DNA of 64,000 nucleotides from Demequina iriomotensis. GTDB taxonomy: Bacteria; Actinomycetota; Actinomycetes; Actinomycetales; Demequinaceae. This document shows positions 44,072 through 51,879 of this stretch, piece after piece. Numbering within the stretch: the stretch's first letter is position 1; each line of letters starts with the position of its first letter. A model generated the notes under the pieces. The model was given only the letters and a program-made list of their open reading frames with translations, was not told where the DNA came from and did no database searches. The translations under genes and the position numbers were made by a program. Where the stretch lies: assembly GCF_000971395.1 (NCBI RefSeq), contig NZ_BBME01000019.1:27198-91197 (forward strand), written 5' to 3'.

Positions 44072-45589
44072 GTGAATCTCGCGACGCTCTGGCGCTGGCG
44101 CGCCACCCTCATGGCGGTGGGTGTGGGCCTGCTCGCGGCCATCCTGCGGCTCGCGTCGCTCGCGGATCCGCACGCGCTCGTGTTCGACGAGGTGTTCTAT
44201 GCGCGCGGCGCGTACTCGCTCACGGAGCTCGGGTACGAGGGCGACTGGGGGAAGGACGAAGGCGAGTTCGCGGCAGGCGACACCTCCGGCCTGTCGCCCG
44301 AGGGCGACTTCGTGGTCCATCCCATGGTGGGCAAGCTCCTCATCGCGCTCGGCATCGAGCTGTTCGGCAACGACCCGTTCGGGTGGCGCGTCGTGGGCGC
44401 CGTGCTCGGCTCGGCCGTGGCGGTGCTCGTGGCGCTCGCGGCTCGCCGCCTGTTCCGGTCGACCGTGTGGGGCACGGTCGCGGGCGTGCTCGCGGCCGTC
44501 GACGGCGAGCTCATCGTGCTGTCGCGCACCGCGCTGCTCGACGGCTTCCTCACCTTCTTTGTGGTCCTGGGGTTCTGGCTGCTCGTGGTCGACCGCGATA
44601 GGACGCGCGCGCGGCTCGAGGCGCACGCCGCCGACCAACGGCGCGAGGCGGAGCTCCCCGACGAGTCGCTGCTGCCAGGGCCGGGGCCGCGGCTGGGAGT
44701 CCGCTGGTGGCGGGTGGCCGCGATCGTCGCGTTCGCGCTCGCGGCCTCGGTCAAGTGGAACGGCCTCTACTACGCCGCCGTGCTGCTCGTGCTCTCGGTG
44801 GTCGGGGACGCGCTCGCGCGTCGCGACCTCGGCTGGCGCGGCTGGTTCTCCGGGGCGTTCCGTGGCGCCGTGCCCGCGGGCCTCGCCACGCTCGTCATCG
44901 TGCCCGTGGTGTACGTGGCCACCTGGGCGAACTGGTTCCTCACCGACGGCTCGTACGACCGCGACTGGGCGCAGACCCACCCCGGCGAGGGCGTGACGTG
45001 GCTACCCGACGCGCTCAACTCGCTGGTCCACTACCACCAGCAGATGTGGACCTTCCACACGGGGCTCACCACCGAGCACAACTACATGTCCAACCCGTGG
45101 ACCTGGCTGGTCCAGTGGCGCCCCACCGCCTTCTACTTCGAGGACGCGCCCGACGCCGACTGCGGGGCCGAGAGGTGCGTGAGCGCGATCCACGCGCTCG
45201 GCAACCCGCTGATCTGGTGGCTCGGGACCGCCGCCCTCGCGTGGGCCGTGTGGCGCATCGTCCGCCACCGCGACCGTCTCGCGCTCGTGGTGTCCGCCGG
45301 GGTGTTCGCGGGCTGGCTCCCCTGGCTGCCGTACGCGTACCGCACCATCTTCACGTTCTACTCGGTGGTGTTCGCGCCGTTCATGATCCTCACGCTCGTG
45401 TGGGCGCTGCGGCGCATCGCGCAGCCGGACGACCTCGAGGGCGGCTGGTCGCGGCGCGGCACCATCGCGGTCGGGCTCATCCTCGCCGCGATCCTCATCG
45501 TGTCCGGGTTCTTCGTGCCGCTGTGGGTGGGCACCCCGATCCCGTTCCGCTACTGGCAGCTGCACATGTGGCTGCCCAGCTGGGTCTGA
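44072..45589 (+). CDS. Dolichyl/polyprenyl-phosphate-mannose protein mannosyltransferase
   Basis: Integral membrane GT-C enzyme of 505 residues that O-mannosylates secreted proteins from polyprenyl-phosphate mannose. The catalytic Asp-Glu pair is in HALVFDEVFYARGAYS on the first extracytoplasmic loop, followed by VHPMVGKLLIALGI and about ten membrane helices; HNYMSNPWTWLVQWRP is a further conserved loop. Length and motifs match mycobacterial Pmt (Rv1002c). Start GTG at 44072. Its stop TGA abuts the convergent Lrp gene stop to form TGATCA. Confidence 0.94.
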   Translation: MNLATLWRWRATLMAVGVGLLAAILRLASLADPHALVFDEVFYARGAYSLTELGYEGDWGKDEGEFAAGDTSGLSPEGDFVVHPMVGKLLIALGIELFGNDPFGWRVVGAVLGSAVAVLVALAARRLFRSTVWGTVAGVLAAVDGELIVLSRTALLDGFLTFFVVLGFWLLVVDRDRTRARLEAHAADQRREAELPDESLLPGPGPRLGVRWWRVAAIVAFALAASVKWNGLYYAAVLLVLSVVGDALARRDLGWRGWFSGAFRGAVPAGLATLVIVPVVYVATWANWFLTDGSYDRDWAQTHPGEGVTWLPDALNSLVHYHQQMWTFHTGLTTEHNYMSNPWTWLVQWRPTAFYFEDAPDADCGAERCVSAIHALGNPLIWWLGTAALAWAVWRIVRHRDRLALVVSAGVFAGWLPWLPYAYRTIFTFYSVVFAPFMILTLVWALRRIAQPDDLEGGWSRRGTIAVGLILAAILIVSGFFVPLWVGTPIPFRYWQLHMWLPSWV

Positions 45590-46033
45590 TCAGTCGACTC
45601 GGCTCTCGACCAGCCGCGACAGCACGATCGCGCTGCGCGTCTTGTCGACCTGCGGCGCGAGCCTGACCTTCTCGAGCGCGGCCTCCAGGTCGGGCATCGT
45701 CGCGGCGCGCAGCCGCACGATCGCGTCGGCCTGACCGGTGACCGTGAAGGCCTCGACCACGTTGGGGATGGAGGCCAGGATGCGCCGCAGCTCCTCCGGC
45801 GCGACGGTGCCGCGGCAGAACACCTCGACGTACGCCTCGGTGCCCCCGCTGTCGAGCTCGGGATCGAGCCGGACGCGGAAGCCTTGGATCACCTTGTCCG
45901 CAAGCATGCGGTCCACCCGACGCTTCACCGCCGAGGGCGACAGGCCGATGCGCAGTCCCATCTCCGCGTAGGACGCACGCCCGTCGAGCCGCAGCTCGTC
46001 GATGATCCGTCGGTCCAGGTCGTCGAGCGACAT
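45590..46033 (-). CDS. Lrp/AsnC family transcriptional regulator
   Basis: Feast-famine regulator of 147 residues. The N-terminal helix-turn-helix is LDRRIIDELRLDGRASYAEMGLRIGLSPSAVKRRVDRML, the C-terminal RAM ligand domain includes EAYVEVFCRGTVAPEELRRILASIPNVVEAFTVTGQADAIVRLRA. It should form octamers that respond to amino acids. The ATG at 46033 fits the family start; a frame extending 40 codons upstream has no homology. It stands alone, convergent with the mannosyltransferase gene; targets unknown. Confidence 0.93.
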   Translation of the reverse strand: MSLDDLDRRIIDELRLDGRASYAEMGLRIGLSPSAVKRRVDRMLADKVIQGFRVRLDPELDSGGTEAYVEVFCRGTVAPEELRRILASIPNVVEAFTVTGQADAIVRLRAATMPDLEAALEKVRLAPQVDKTRSAIVLSRLVESRVD

Positions 46034-46307
46034 TCTTCTCCCCCCTCGCAAGCAACCTGCACCAGGGCGCCCATTCTCGCACGTATCCACCGATTTGGGC
46101 ACCATCCCCTCGGGGAATGTGCGGGCCGGCCCGCGATCCCGCGTCACGCGCCCGGCCACCGTCGCTCGCGGTACCGGCGGCGACCATCACGCCGTCATGC
46201 CTGGTCCGTTCGGCACTCGGGCGCCATGTCGCACGCGTCGGCCTGCGCCGCGCGGCGGTAGCGTGGGAGCCAGCCGCCGCACGCGCGCGGCCCGGAAGGA
46301 GACGCTC

Positions 46308-46904
46308 ATGCAGGACACCAGACCGCTCGCGTTCGAGCTCGACGCGCGGGCCCTCACGGCGCGCGCGATCACCGCCGTGCGCGTCATGTTCGCGGTGCTC
46401 GGGGTGCTCGCGCTCGCCGTGGGCATCGCGTTGATCGTGTGGCCCGGCCGCACGCTCGCGGTCGGCGCGGCGCTCGCCGGCATCTACTTCGCAGTCGCAG
46501 GCGTCGCGCGCATCGCGATGGGCGTCTTCGGCTCGGCCGTCTCGGGCGGGCTGCGCGCGCTCGCGATCGTCATGGGCGTGCTCATGCTCCTCGCGGGCGT
46601 GGTGACCCTGCGCAACCTCGAGGCGTCCACGGCGGTGCTGCTGCTCGTCGTCGCCCTCACGGTCGGCATCGGCTGGATCATCGACGGGATCATGGTGATC
46701 GTCGAGTCCGGCAAGGCGCGTTCGCGCGTGTGGGCGATCCTCTACGGCACCGTCGGGCTGCTCGCCGGGATCGCGGTCATCGCGTTCCCCGCGCTCACGG
46801 CGACCGTGCTCGTGTGGATCGCGGCCGGCGTGTTCGTGGTGCTCGGCGCCGTCGGCCTGGTCCGCGCGTTCTCGTTCGGGCGTGAGCTCGAGGCGACGCT
46901 GTGA
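46308..46904 (+). CDS. DUF308/HdeD family membrane protein
   Basis: Membrane protein of 198 residues with six helices arranged as three hairpin pairs (VMFAVLGVLALAVGIALIVWPG, GAALAGIYFAVAGVARIAMG, ALAIVMGVLMLLAGVV, AVLLLVVALTVGIGWIIDGIMVI, ILYGTVGLLAGIAVIAFP, VLVWIAAGVFVVLGAVGLVRAF), the pattern of the HdeD family linked to acid resistance in E. coli. The ATG at 46308 has AAGGAGAC upstream. Its stop overlaps the start of the AI-2E family gene (GTGA), so the two are one operon. Function in this organism unknown. Confidence 0.88.
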   Translation: MQDTRPLAFELDARALTARAITAVRVMFAVLGVLALAVGIALIVWPGRTLAVGAALAGIYFAVAGVARIAMGVFGSAVSGGLRALAIVMGVLMLLAGVVTLRNLEASTAVLLLVVALTVGIGWIIDGIMVIVESGKARSRVWAILYGTVGLLAGIAVIAFPALTATVLVWIAAGVFVVLGAVGLVRAFSFGRELEATL

Positions 46905-48103
46905 GCACCCCCGAGCGGCCGTCGACGCAGGAGATCCCCGCGGACGTCGCGCGCGCGATGGCCGCGGAGGCCGCCCTCGCCGACGAGCAGCCCGCGCCTC
47001 CGTGGCTCGACGCCGCGATACGGCGCGCGATGTGGCGCGCGGTCCGCATCGTGCTGCTGGTCCTCCTGGCGCTGTGGGTCGGCTTCCAGATGCGCCACCT
47101 CCTCGGGCTCATCGTCTTCGCGCTGTTCATCGCTCTCGCGATGCTCCCCGGCGTCACCACGCTCCACCGGCGGTACGGGATGCGGCGCGGCGCCGCGGTC
47201 GGGCTGATGTACCTCGCAGGCGTGCTGCTGGTCGCGTTCATGGTCGGGGTGCTCATCCCCGCGATCGCTCGCTTCGCCGACTCGGTGCGCGAGAACCTGC
47301 CCGGTTGGACGTCGTCGCTGACGGAGTGGAGCCAGCGCGTCCTGGGGGTGCCGCTCGACACCTCGGGCGCGGACGGCGCGCTCGCGAGCCTCTCGCTCGA
47401 CCTGCGCTCGTGGGCGGACGAGGCGCTCGGCCTGGTGACCTCCGGCATCGGCCTGGTGTTCGACCTCTTCACGGTCGCGACGTTCGCCTTCTACATCGCG
47501 GCGCAGTGGCCGCAGATCATGCGCGCCCTCATGTCCCGCATGCCCCCCGAGCGCCAGAAGACCTTCGCCTGGATCGCGGACACCTCGATCGAGCAGACGG
47601 GCGGCTACTTCTACTCGCGCGTCCTGCTCATGGGTGTGTGCGGCGGCCTCGCGTTCGTGGTGATGCTGCTGGTGGGCCTGCCGCTGGTCTACGCGATCCC
47701 GCTCGCGCTGTTCATGGGCTTCGTCTCGGAGTTCATCCCGTTCATCGGCACGTACCTGGGCGCCGCCCTGCCCATCGTCATCATCCTCGCCGTGCGCGGG
47801 CTGGTCCCCGCGCTCATCATGCTCGCGTGGGTGATCGTCTACCAGCAGGCCGAGAACTACTGGCTGAGCCCGCGGTTCTCCTCGCAGACCATGGAGCTCA
47901 ACGGCGCGATCGCGTTCGGCGGCGCGCTCGCCGGCGGCGCGGTCGCGGGACCGCTCGGCGCGTTCATGGCACTGCCGGTCGCGGCGCTCATCACGGCCAT
48001 CGTGAAGAACTCCGGACGCAAGTACGAGGTGATCGAGATCGACGCGGCGAGCGCGGCGGCGGACGATGCGCGCGCGGGCTCCGAACCGGACTCGCCCGGC
48101 TGA
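46901..48103 (+). CDS. AI-2E family transporter (PerM/TqsA-like)
   Basis: Membrane protein of 400 residues with about eight helices. The family signatures are FALFIALAMLPGVTTLHRRYGMRRGAAV, GGYFYSRVLLMGVCGGLAFVVMLLVGLPL, and ALFMGFVSEFIPFIGTYLGAALPIVI with YQQAENYWLSPRFSSQTMELN. Members export autoinducer-2 or act as Na+/H+ antiporters, so no substrate is assigned. Start GTG at 46901 inside the DUF308 stop. The C-terminal tail is acidic and carries a copy of the dispersed motif at 48061. A strong terminator follows. Confidence 0.93.
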   Translation: MSTPERPSTQEIPADVARAMAAEAALADEQPAPPWLDAAIRRAMWRAVRIVLLVLLALWVGFQMRHLLGLIVFALFIALAMLPGVTTLHRRYGMRRGAAVGLMYLAGVLLVAFMVGVLIPAIARFADSVRENLPGWTSSLTEWSQRVLGVPLDTSGADGALASLSLDLRSWADEALGLVTSGIGLVFDLFTVATFAFYIAAQWPQIMRALMSRMPPERQKTFAWIADTSIEQTGGYFYSRVLLMGVCGGLAFVVMLLVGLPLVYAIPLALFMGFVSEFIPFIGTYLGAALPIVIILAVRGLVPALIMLAWVIVYQQAENYWLSPRFSSQTMELNGAIAFGGALAGGAVAGPLGAFMALPVAALITAIVKNSGRKYEVIEIDAASAAADDARAGSEPDSPG

Positions 48104-48117
48104 CGCCGGGAGACGAC

Positions 48118-48145
48118 GAAGGCCCCGGCTCGCGCCGGGGCCTTC
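48118..48145. terminator. Bidirectional intrinsic terminator
   Basis: GAAGGCCCCGGC, loop TCGC, GCCGGGGCCTTC: a perfect 12-base stem between the convergent AI-2E family and FKBP genes, 15 bases from each stop. Confidence 0.88.
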
Positions 48146-48161
48146 GCACGTCAGTCGTGGA

Positions 48162-49103
48162 TCAGGCCACGTCGAGGATGTCCACCACGAACACGAGCGT
48201 CGAGTTCGCGGGGATCGCGTCGGTGTCCTGGTCGCCGTAGCCCAGGTCCGGCGGGATCACCAGCAGCACCTGACTGCCGACGGTGTGGCCCGCGAGACCG
48301 TCGACCCAGCCCTGGATGAGCGAGTCGGCGCTGAGCGAGAACATCGCGGACGCGCCGCGCTCCCACGAGGAGTCGAACGAGTCGCCGTCCCATACCCAGC
48401 CGGTGTAGTGCACGGTCACCTGGTCGCCCTCGGCGACCTCGGCGCCGTCGCCCTCGATGAGGGTCTGCGAGACCAGCTCCTCGGGCTTCTTGTCCGCGTC
48501 GGAGAAGTCGACGCTCGGCGCGCCCGTGTCGTCCAGCGTCACCTTCGGGAGACCCTTGGCCGGGTCGACCTCGGTGCCCTCGGCGCGCTCGAGCGGCGTG
48601 CTCGCGGAGGTCGCGGTGACGGCCATGACCACGGCCGAGCCGTCGTCGGTCGAGGTGTCGGGGTACGCGTAGAGGAAGTCCGTGCCGACGGGCTGGCCCA
48701 CGAGCAGCGAGTACAGGTCGTCCACCACCTGGCCCTCGACCATCGACACGACCTCGGGGGCCGACGCGTCGTAGGTCGAGTACAGGCTCGTGGCGTCCGT
48801 GCCCGAGTACACGACGTAGTCGAGCGTGACGTTCTGGCCGTCCTCGATGACCTCGCCGTCGCCCTCGTTCACGAGGCGCGTGGTGAAGTCGCCGACCGTG
48901 AACGGCGTGTCGAAGGCGAGCTCGGGCACGCCGTCGGTCTCGGTCCACTCGATGGTCTCGAGCGCGGCGGCGTCGGCGGCCGACGTGTCCGCCGCGGCGG
49001 AGGCCGACGGCGAGGCGTCGGACTCGGAGGCGGGGCTGCACGCGGCGAGGCCGAGCACGGCGATGGAGCCGAGCGCGAAGGCGGCCAGCACGTTCTTCTT
49101 CAT
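48162..49103 (-). CDS. FKBP-type peptidyl-prolyl isomerase lipoprotein with two FKBP-like domains
   Basis: Lipoprotein of 313 residues: signal with lipobox GLAAC, a Ser/Ala-rich stalk, a degenerate FKBP-like domain (~85-175: VTLDYVVYSGTDATSLYSTYD, GQPVGTDFLYAYP) and a canonical C-terminal FKBP domain (QVTVHYTGWVWDGDSFDSSWERG, IQGWVDGLAGHTVGSQVLLVIPPDLGYG, TLVFVVDILDV) with the active-site aromatic and aspartate residues. It should act as a foldase outside the membrane. It is a single-gene unit, 194 bases from the next gene upstream. Confidence 0.93.
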   Translation of the reverse strand: MKKNVLAAFALGSIAVLGLAACSPASESDASPSASAAADTSAADAAALETIEWTETDGVPELAFDTPFTVGDFTTRLVNEGDGEVIEDGQNVTLDYVVYSGTDATSLYSTYDASAPEVVSMVEGQVVDDLYSLLVGQPVGTDFLYAYPDTSTDDGSAVVMAVTATSASTPLERAEGTEVDPAKGLPKVTLDDTGAPSVDFSDADKKPEELVSQTLIEGDGAEVAEGDQVTVHYTGWVWDGDSFDSSWERGASAMFSLSADSLIQGWVDGLAGHTVGSQVLLVIPPDLGYGDQDTDAIPANSTLVFVVDILDVA

Positions 49104-49297
49104 GGGTCTCCTCACGGGGGTCTTCCGCGGCGAGCGCGACGATCCGTCGCGCACATGGTCCACCGCGGGAACCGATGGGCGTGCGCGAAGGTTGTCGCCG
49201 CGGTCGCAACCGTCCGCGACCGTGACCCCGCACGCGGGCACCAGTTCAGGGTACCCGCCCCGTGCGGCGCTCCCTCACGTGGGGCCTGGGAGTTTGC

Positions 49298-50032
49298 TCA
49301 GAGTTCGCGATGGACCACGGCGGCGGAGGCCTGCGCGGTCGGCATGAGGAGGATCTGGTCGATGTTGACGTGCGCCGGTCGCGAGGCGACCCAGCGCACG
49401 GTCTCCGCGATGTCCTCCGCCGCGAGCGGGGTCATGCCCTCGTAGACCTTGGCGGCGCGGTCGGCGTCGCCGGCGAAGCGCACCAGCGAGAACTCGGTCT
49501 CGACCATGCCCGGGTCGATCTGGCACACGCGGACCGGCTGGCCGAGCATCTCGATGCGCAGCACGCGGCTCAACGCCGCGACCGCGTGCTTGGCGGCGTT
49601 GTACCCGGCACCGCCCTTGTACGGCTCGCGGGCGGCGATCGAGCCGATGGTGACCACCTGACCGTCGCCGGAGGCGATGAGGCTCGGGAGCATCGCCTTG
49701 GTCACGCGGAGCGTGCCGAGCACGTTGACGTCGTACATCCGCTGCCACTCGTCGACGTCCGCGTCCGCGACGGGCGTGGTGCCGAGCGCGCCGCCCGCGT
49801 TGTTGACGAGCAGGTCGCACGCGCCGATCTGTGCGGCGAACGCGTCCACGGACTCCTGATCCGTCACGTCCAGGGCGACCGCGGTCCCGCCGAGCTCCGC
49901 CGCCAAGGCCTCGAGGCGGTCGACGCGACGCGCGCCGAGGATCACGTGCCAGCCGTCGGCGGCGAGCGCCCGCGCGCTGGCCGCGCCGATCCCGCTGCTG
50001 GCTCCGGTGATGACCGCGGTGCGCTGTGACAT
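49298..50032 (-). CDS. Short-chain dehydrogenase/reductase
   Basis: Classical SDR of 244 residues: cofactor motif TGASSGIGAASARAL, basic ARRVDRLEAL that favours NADP(H), NNAGGALG, catalytic serine in GSIAAREPYKGG, and the YNAAK tetrad. It resembles the YdfG/serine-type 3-hydroxyacid dehydrogenase branch (PGMVETEFSLVRFAGD). Substrate unknown. A 33-base near-palindrome 110 bases upstream (50143-50175) suggests control by a dedicated regulator, but no regulator gene is adjacent. Confidence 0.92.
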   Translation of the reverse strand: MSQRTAVITGASSGIGAASARALAADGWHVILGARRVDRLEALAAELGGTAVALDVTDQESVDAFAAQIGACDLLVNNAGGALGTTPVADADVDEWQRMYDVNVLGTLRVTKAMLPSLIASGDGQVVTIGSIAAREPYKGGAGYNAAKHAVAALSRVLRIEMLGQPVRVCQIDPGMVETEFSLVRFAGDADRAAKVYEGMTPLAAEDIAETVRWVASRPAHVNIDQILLMPTAQASAAVVHREL

Positions 50033-50142
50033 GGATGTGCTCCGTTCTCGACGTGGTGCCCCCAGCATGCCGCGTCCGGGCAGGTCCTCGGCACCGTCCG
50101 GCGCTCGAGCGCGCGGCTCGACGTGGCTCGCGCGCAAGTGGT

Positions 50143-50175
50143 GTGCCATGGCAAGCCGTTCGATTGTCATGGCAC
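50143..50175. promoter_or_regulatory. Long near-perfect palindrome, candidate operator
   Basis: GTGCCATG-G-CAA and TTG-T-CATGGCAC pair at 11 of 12 positions around a nine-base centre. It lies 111 bases upstream of the SDR start in the gap before an unrelated membrane protein gene and is AT-richer than its surroundings. Confidence 0.5.
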
Positions 50176-50237
50176 GTATGTGCGGAGAGACATGCGACGC
50201 CGTGTGAGGTGCGGCCCTCAACCCACCGGCGACCGGA

Positions 50238-51122
50238 TCAGAACGCGGCCGGGAGCAGCTCCACCCGCAGGGCGCCTGGGGTCTCCGGGAGGATGATGAC
50301 CGGGTCGTCGCTGCCGCGGTGCCAGCGCATCGGCAGCAGGAACCAGCGGTCGCGCGAGTAGACGAGCGTGCGCAGGCCGTCGTAGCGGTACACGAGGTCG
50401 TCACCGGCGCCGCGCAGCCGCTCGGTCTCGACGCCCGTGCCGCTGACGAACAGCGGCTCGCTCGAGTAGACCACGGCGCGCTGCTGCGCGAGCAGGGTGC
50501 CTTCCATGAGGGTCGCGCGCTCGATCCCTCGGGACTCGGCGAGGTTGGTGGTGGCCCAGAAGATCGAGATCGCGACGATCGCGAAGAGCAGCCCCTGGCG
50601 CAGCTCGACGCGGGAGCGCAGCACCGCGCTCGCCGCGGCGCCGAGCGCCTCGGTGCTCACCGCGATCCAGATCGCGTACTCGGTGAGGATCGCGGCGCCG
50701 GCGAGCGCGGCCGCCGCGAGCGGCCCGCCCCGCCCGCCGAGAAGCCCGATCAGGCCGACCACGGTGAGCGCGACCACCGCGAGCGCCGCGACCACCAGGG
50801 TCCCCCGCACCGCGCGCGGGTGGCGCCTCAGCGGCGCCCCCTCGATCAGCAGGTGCACCACCAGGGCCACCATGCCGAGCAGCGCCCCGACCGCGAGGGG
50901 CCGGAACGCCGTGTCGGTCGCCTGGATGAAGAACTGGCTGGGCGGCAGGTCGAGCGCACTGAGCGCGACGCCGAAGTAGCCGTAGTAGGCCCGCGCGCTC
51001 ACGTAGCCGAAGTAGTACGCGATGCCGGTCAGCAGACCGGTGGGCGCCAGGAACGCGAGCGTGCGCCCGATGATCTGCGCGGTGCGCGGGCGCGGCGCGC
51101 CCGGCTCGGCCTCGTCGGTCAT
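50238..51122 (-). CDS. Membrane protein with five helices, unknown function
   Basis: Protein of 294 residues not matching a family I recognise. Helices are AFLAPTGLLTGIAYYFGY, PLAVGALLGMVALVVHLL, GTLVVAALAVVALTVVGLIG, AAAALAGAAILTEYAIWIAV and GLLFAIVAISIFWAT; the ~95-residue C-terminal domain (ERATLMEGTLLAQQRAVVYSSEPLF, VYRYDGLRTLVYSRDRWFLLPMRWH) is probably extracytoplasmic. Its ATG overlaps the stop of the lipoprotein gene (ATGA), so the two form a dedicated two-gene operon. Confidence 0.75.
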   Translation of the reverse strand: MTDEAEPGAPRPRTAQIIGRTLAFLAPTGLLTGIAYYFGYVSARAYYGYFGVALSALDLPPSQFFIQATDTAFRPLAVGALLGMVALVVHLLIEGAPLRRHPRAVRGTLVVAALAVVALTVVGLIGLLGGRGGPLAAAALAGAAILTEYAIWIAVSTEALGAAASAVLRSRVELRQGLLFAIVAISIFWATTNLAESRGIERATLMEGTLLAQQRAVVYSSEPLFVSGTGVETERLRGAGDDLVYRYDGLRTLVYSRDRWFLLPMRWHRGSDDPVIILPETPGALRVELLPAAF

Positions 51123-51766
51123 GAGCCGCTCGGGTCGGCGACCGCCGGCGGGTCGACGTCGAGCGTGGTCGCCGGGTCTTCGGGCGTGCCGGTCGCGGTG
51201 TCGGTGGGCTCGGGGGGCGCGGTGGCCGTCACGGTCGGCGTCGGCGTGTCCATCGCAGTCGGCGACGTCGTCGGTGCTCCCGTGGCGGTGCCGGTCGGCG
51301 ACGGGCCGACGGTCGCCAGGTCCGCGATGTCCTCCACCACCTCCGCAACGAACGCCTTGGCGACCATCCGCGCGCGGCACAGTTGCACTGCGGCGTCGCA
51401 GACCGACTCGTCGGCGCTCTGGACGCTCACCTGCAGGACCCCGAGATCCTGCCCGGTGATCCGGCCGAAGGACAGGCACATCGGCGAGGAGCCGCGGCAC
51501 GGCGGGAGGGACCGGTAGAGCGCGCCGAGGCATTCGAGGCCGGGCACGCCGTTGATCTTCTCGCACTCATCGATCTTGTCGAGGATGTCCTGCGCCTCCT
51601 CGGGCGTCGCGCCCCGCGCGACCAGCGTCTCGACGGTCGCGTCCTGGCCGTCGTCCACCTCGATGACGGGCGTCACGAGCGCCTCGGATCCCCCGTCCGT
51701 GGCGCACGCGGCCAGCAGGCCTCCGAGGACCAGCAGGGCGAGGAGCCCCAGGAGTCGAGCAGCCAT
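51119..51766 (-). CDS. Cysteine-containing lipoprotein, unknown function
   Basis: Lipoprotein of 215 residues, lipobox LLAAC in LLALLVLGGLLAACATDGG. The mature domain (~25-150) has six cysteines (DECEK, GLECLG, PPCRG, SPMCL, ESVCDA, QLCRA) that could form three disulphides; the C-terminal ~60 residues are a Thr/Pro repeat-like tail (TATGAPTTSPTAMDTPTPTVT), a possible O-mannosylation target of the Pmt enzyme in this window. It is co-translated with the membrane protein downstream. Confidence 0.75.
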   Translation of the reverse strand: MAARLLGLLALLVLGGLLAACATDGGSEALVTPVIEVDDGQDATVETLVARGATPEEAQDILDKIDECEKINGVPGLECLGALYRSLPPCRGSSPMCLSFGRITGQDLGVLQVSVQSADESVCDAAVQLCRARMVAKAFVAEVVEDIADLATVGPSPTGTATGAPTTSPTAMDTPTPTVTATAPPEPTDTATGTPEDPATTLDVDPPAVADPSGS

Positions 51767-51794
51767 CGGCGATCACCCCCACGCGCCACGTCCA

Positions 51795-51824
51795 GGCTAC
51801 GCGCGGTCGCGGCGCGACGTAGCC
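51795..51824. terminator. Hairpin downstream of the helicase gene
   Basis: GGCTACG (51795-51801) pairs with CGTAGCC (51818-51824) around a 16-base GC-rich loop that can pair further. It lies 56 bases past the helicase stop and before the lipoprotein gene, both leftward. Confidence 0.5.
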
Positions 51825-51879
51825 GGAGTGCTCAGCGAGGGTGTCCATGCGAGCCTCCGCGACCGCGGCACGGGAGGCG

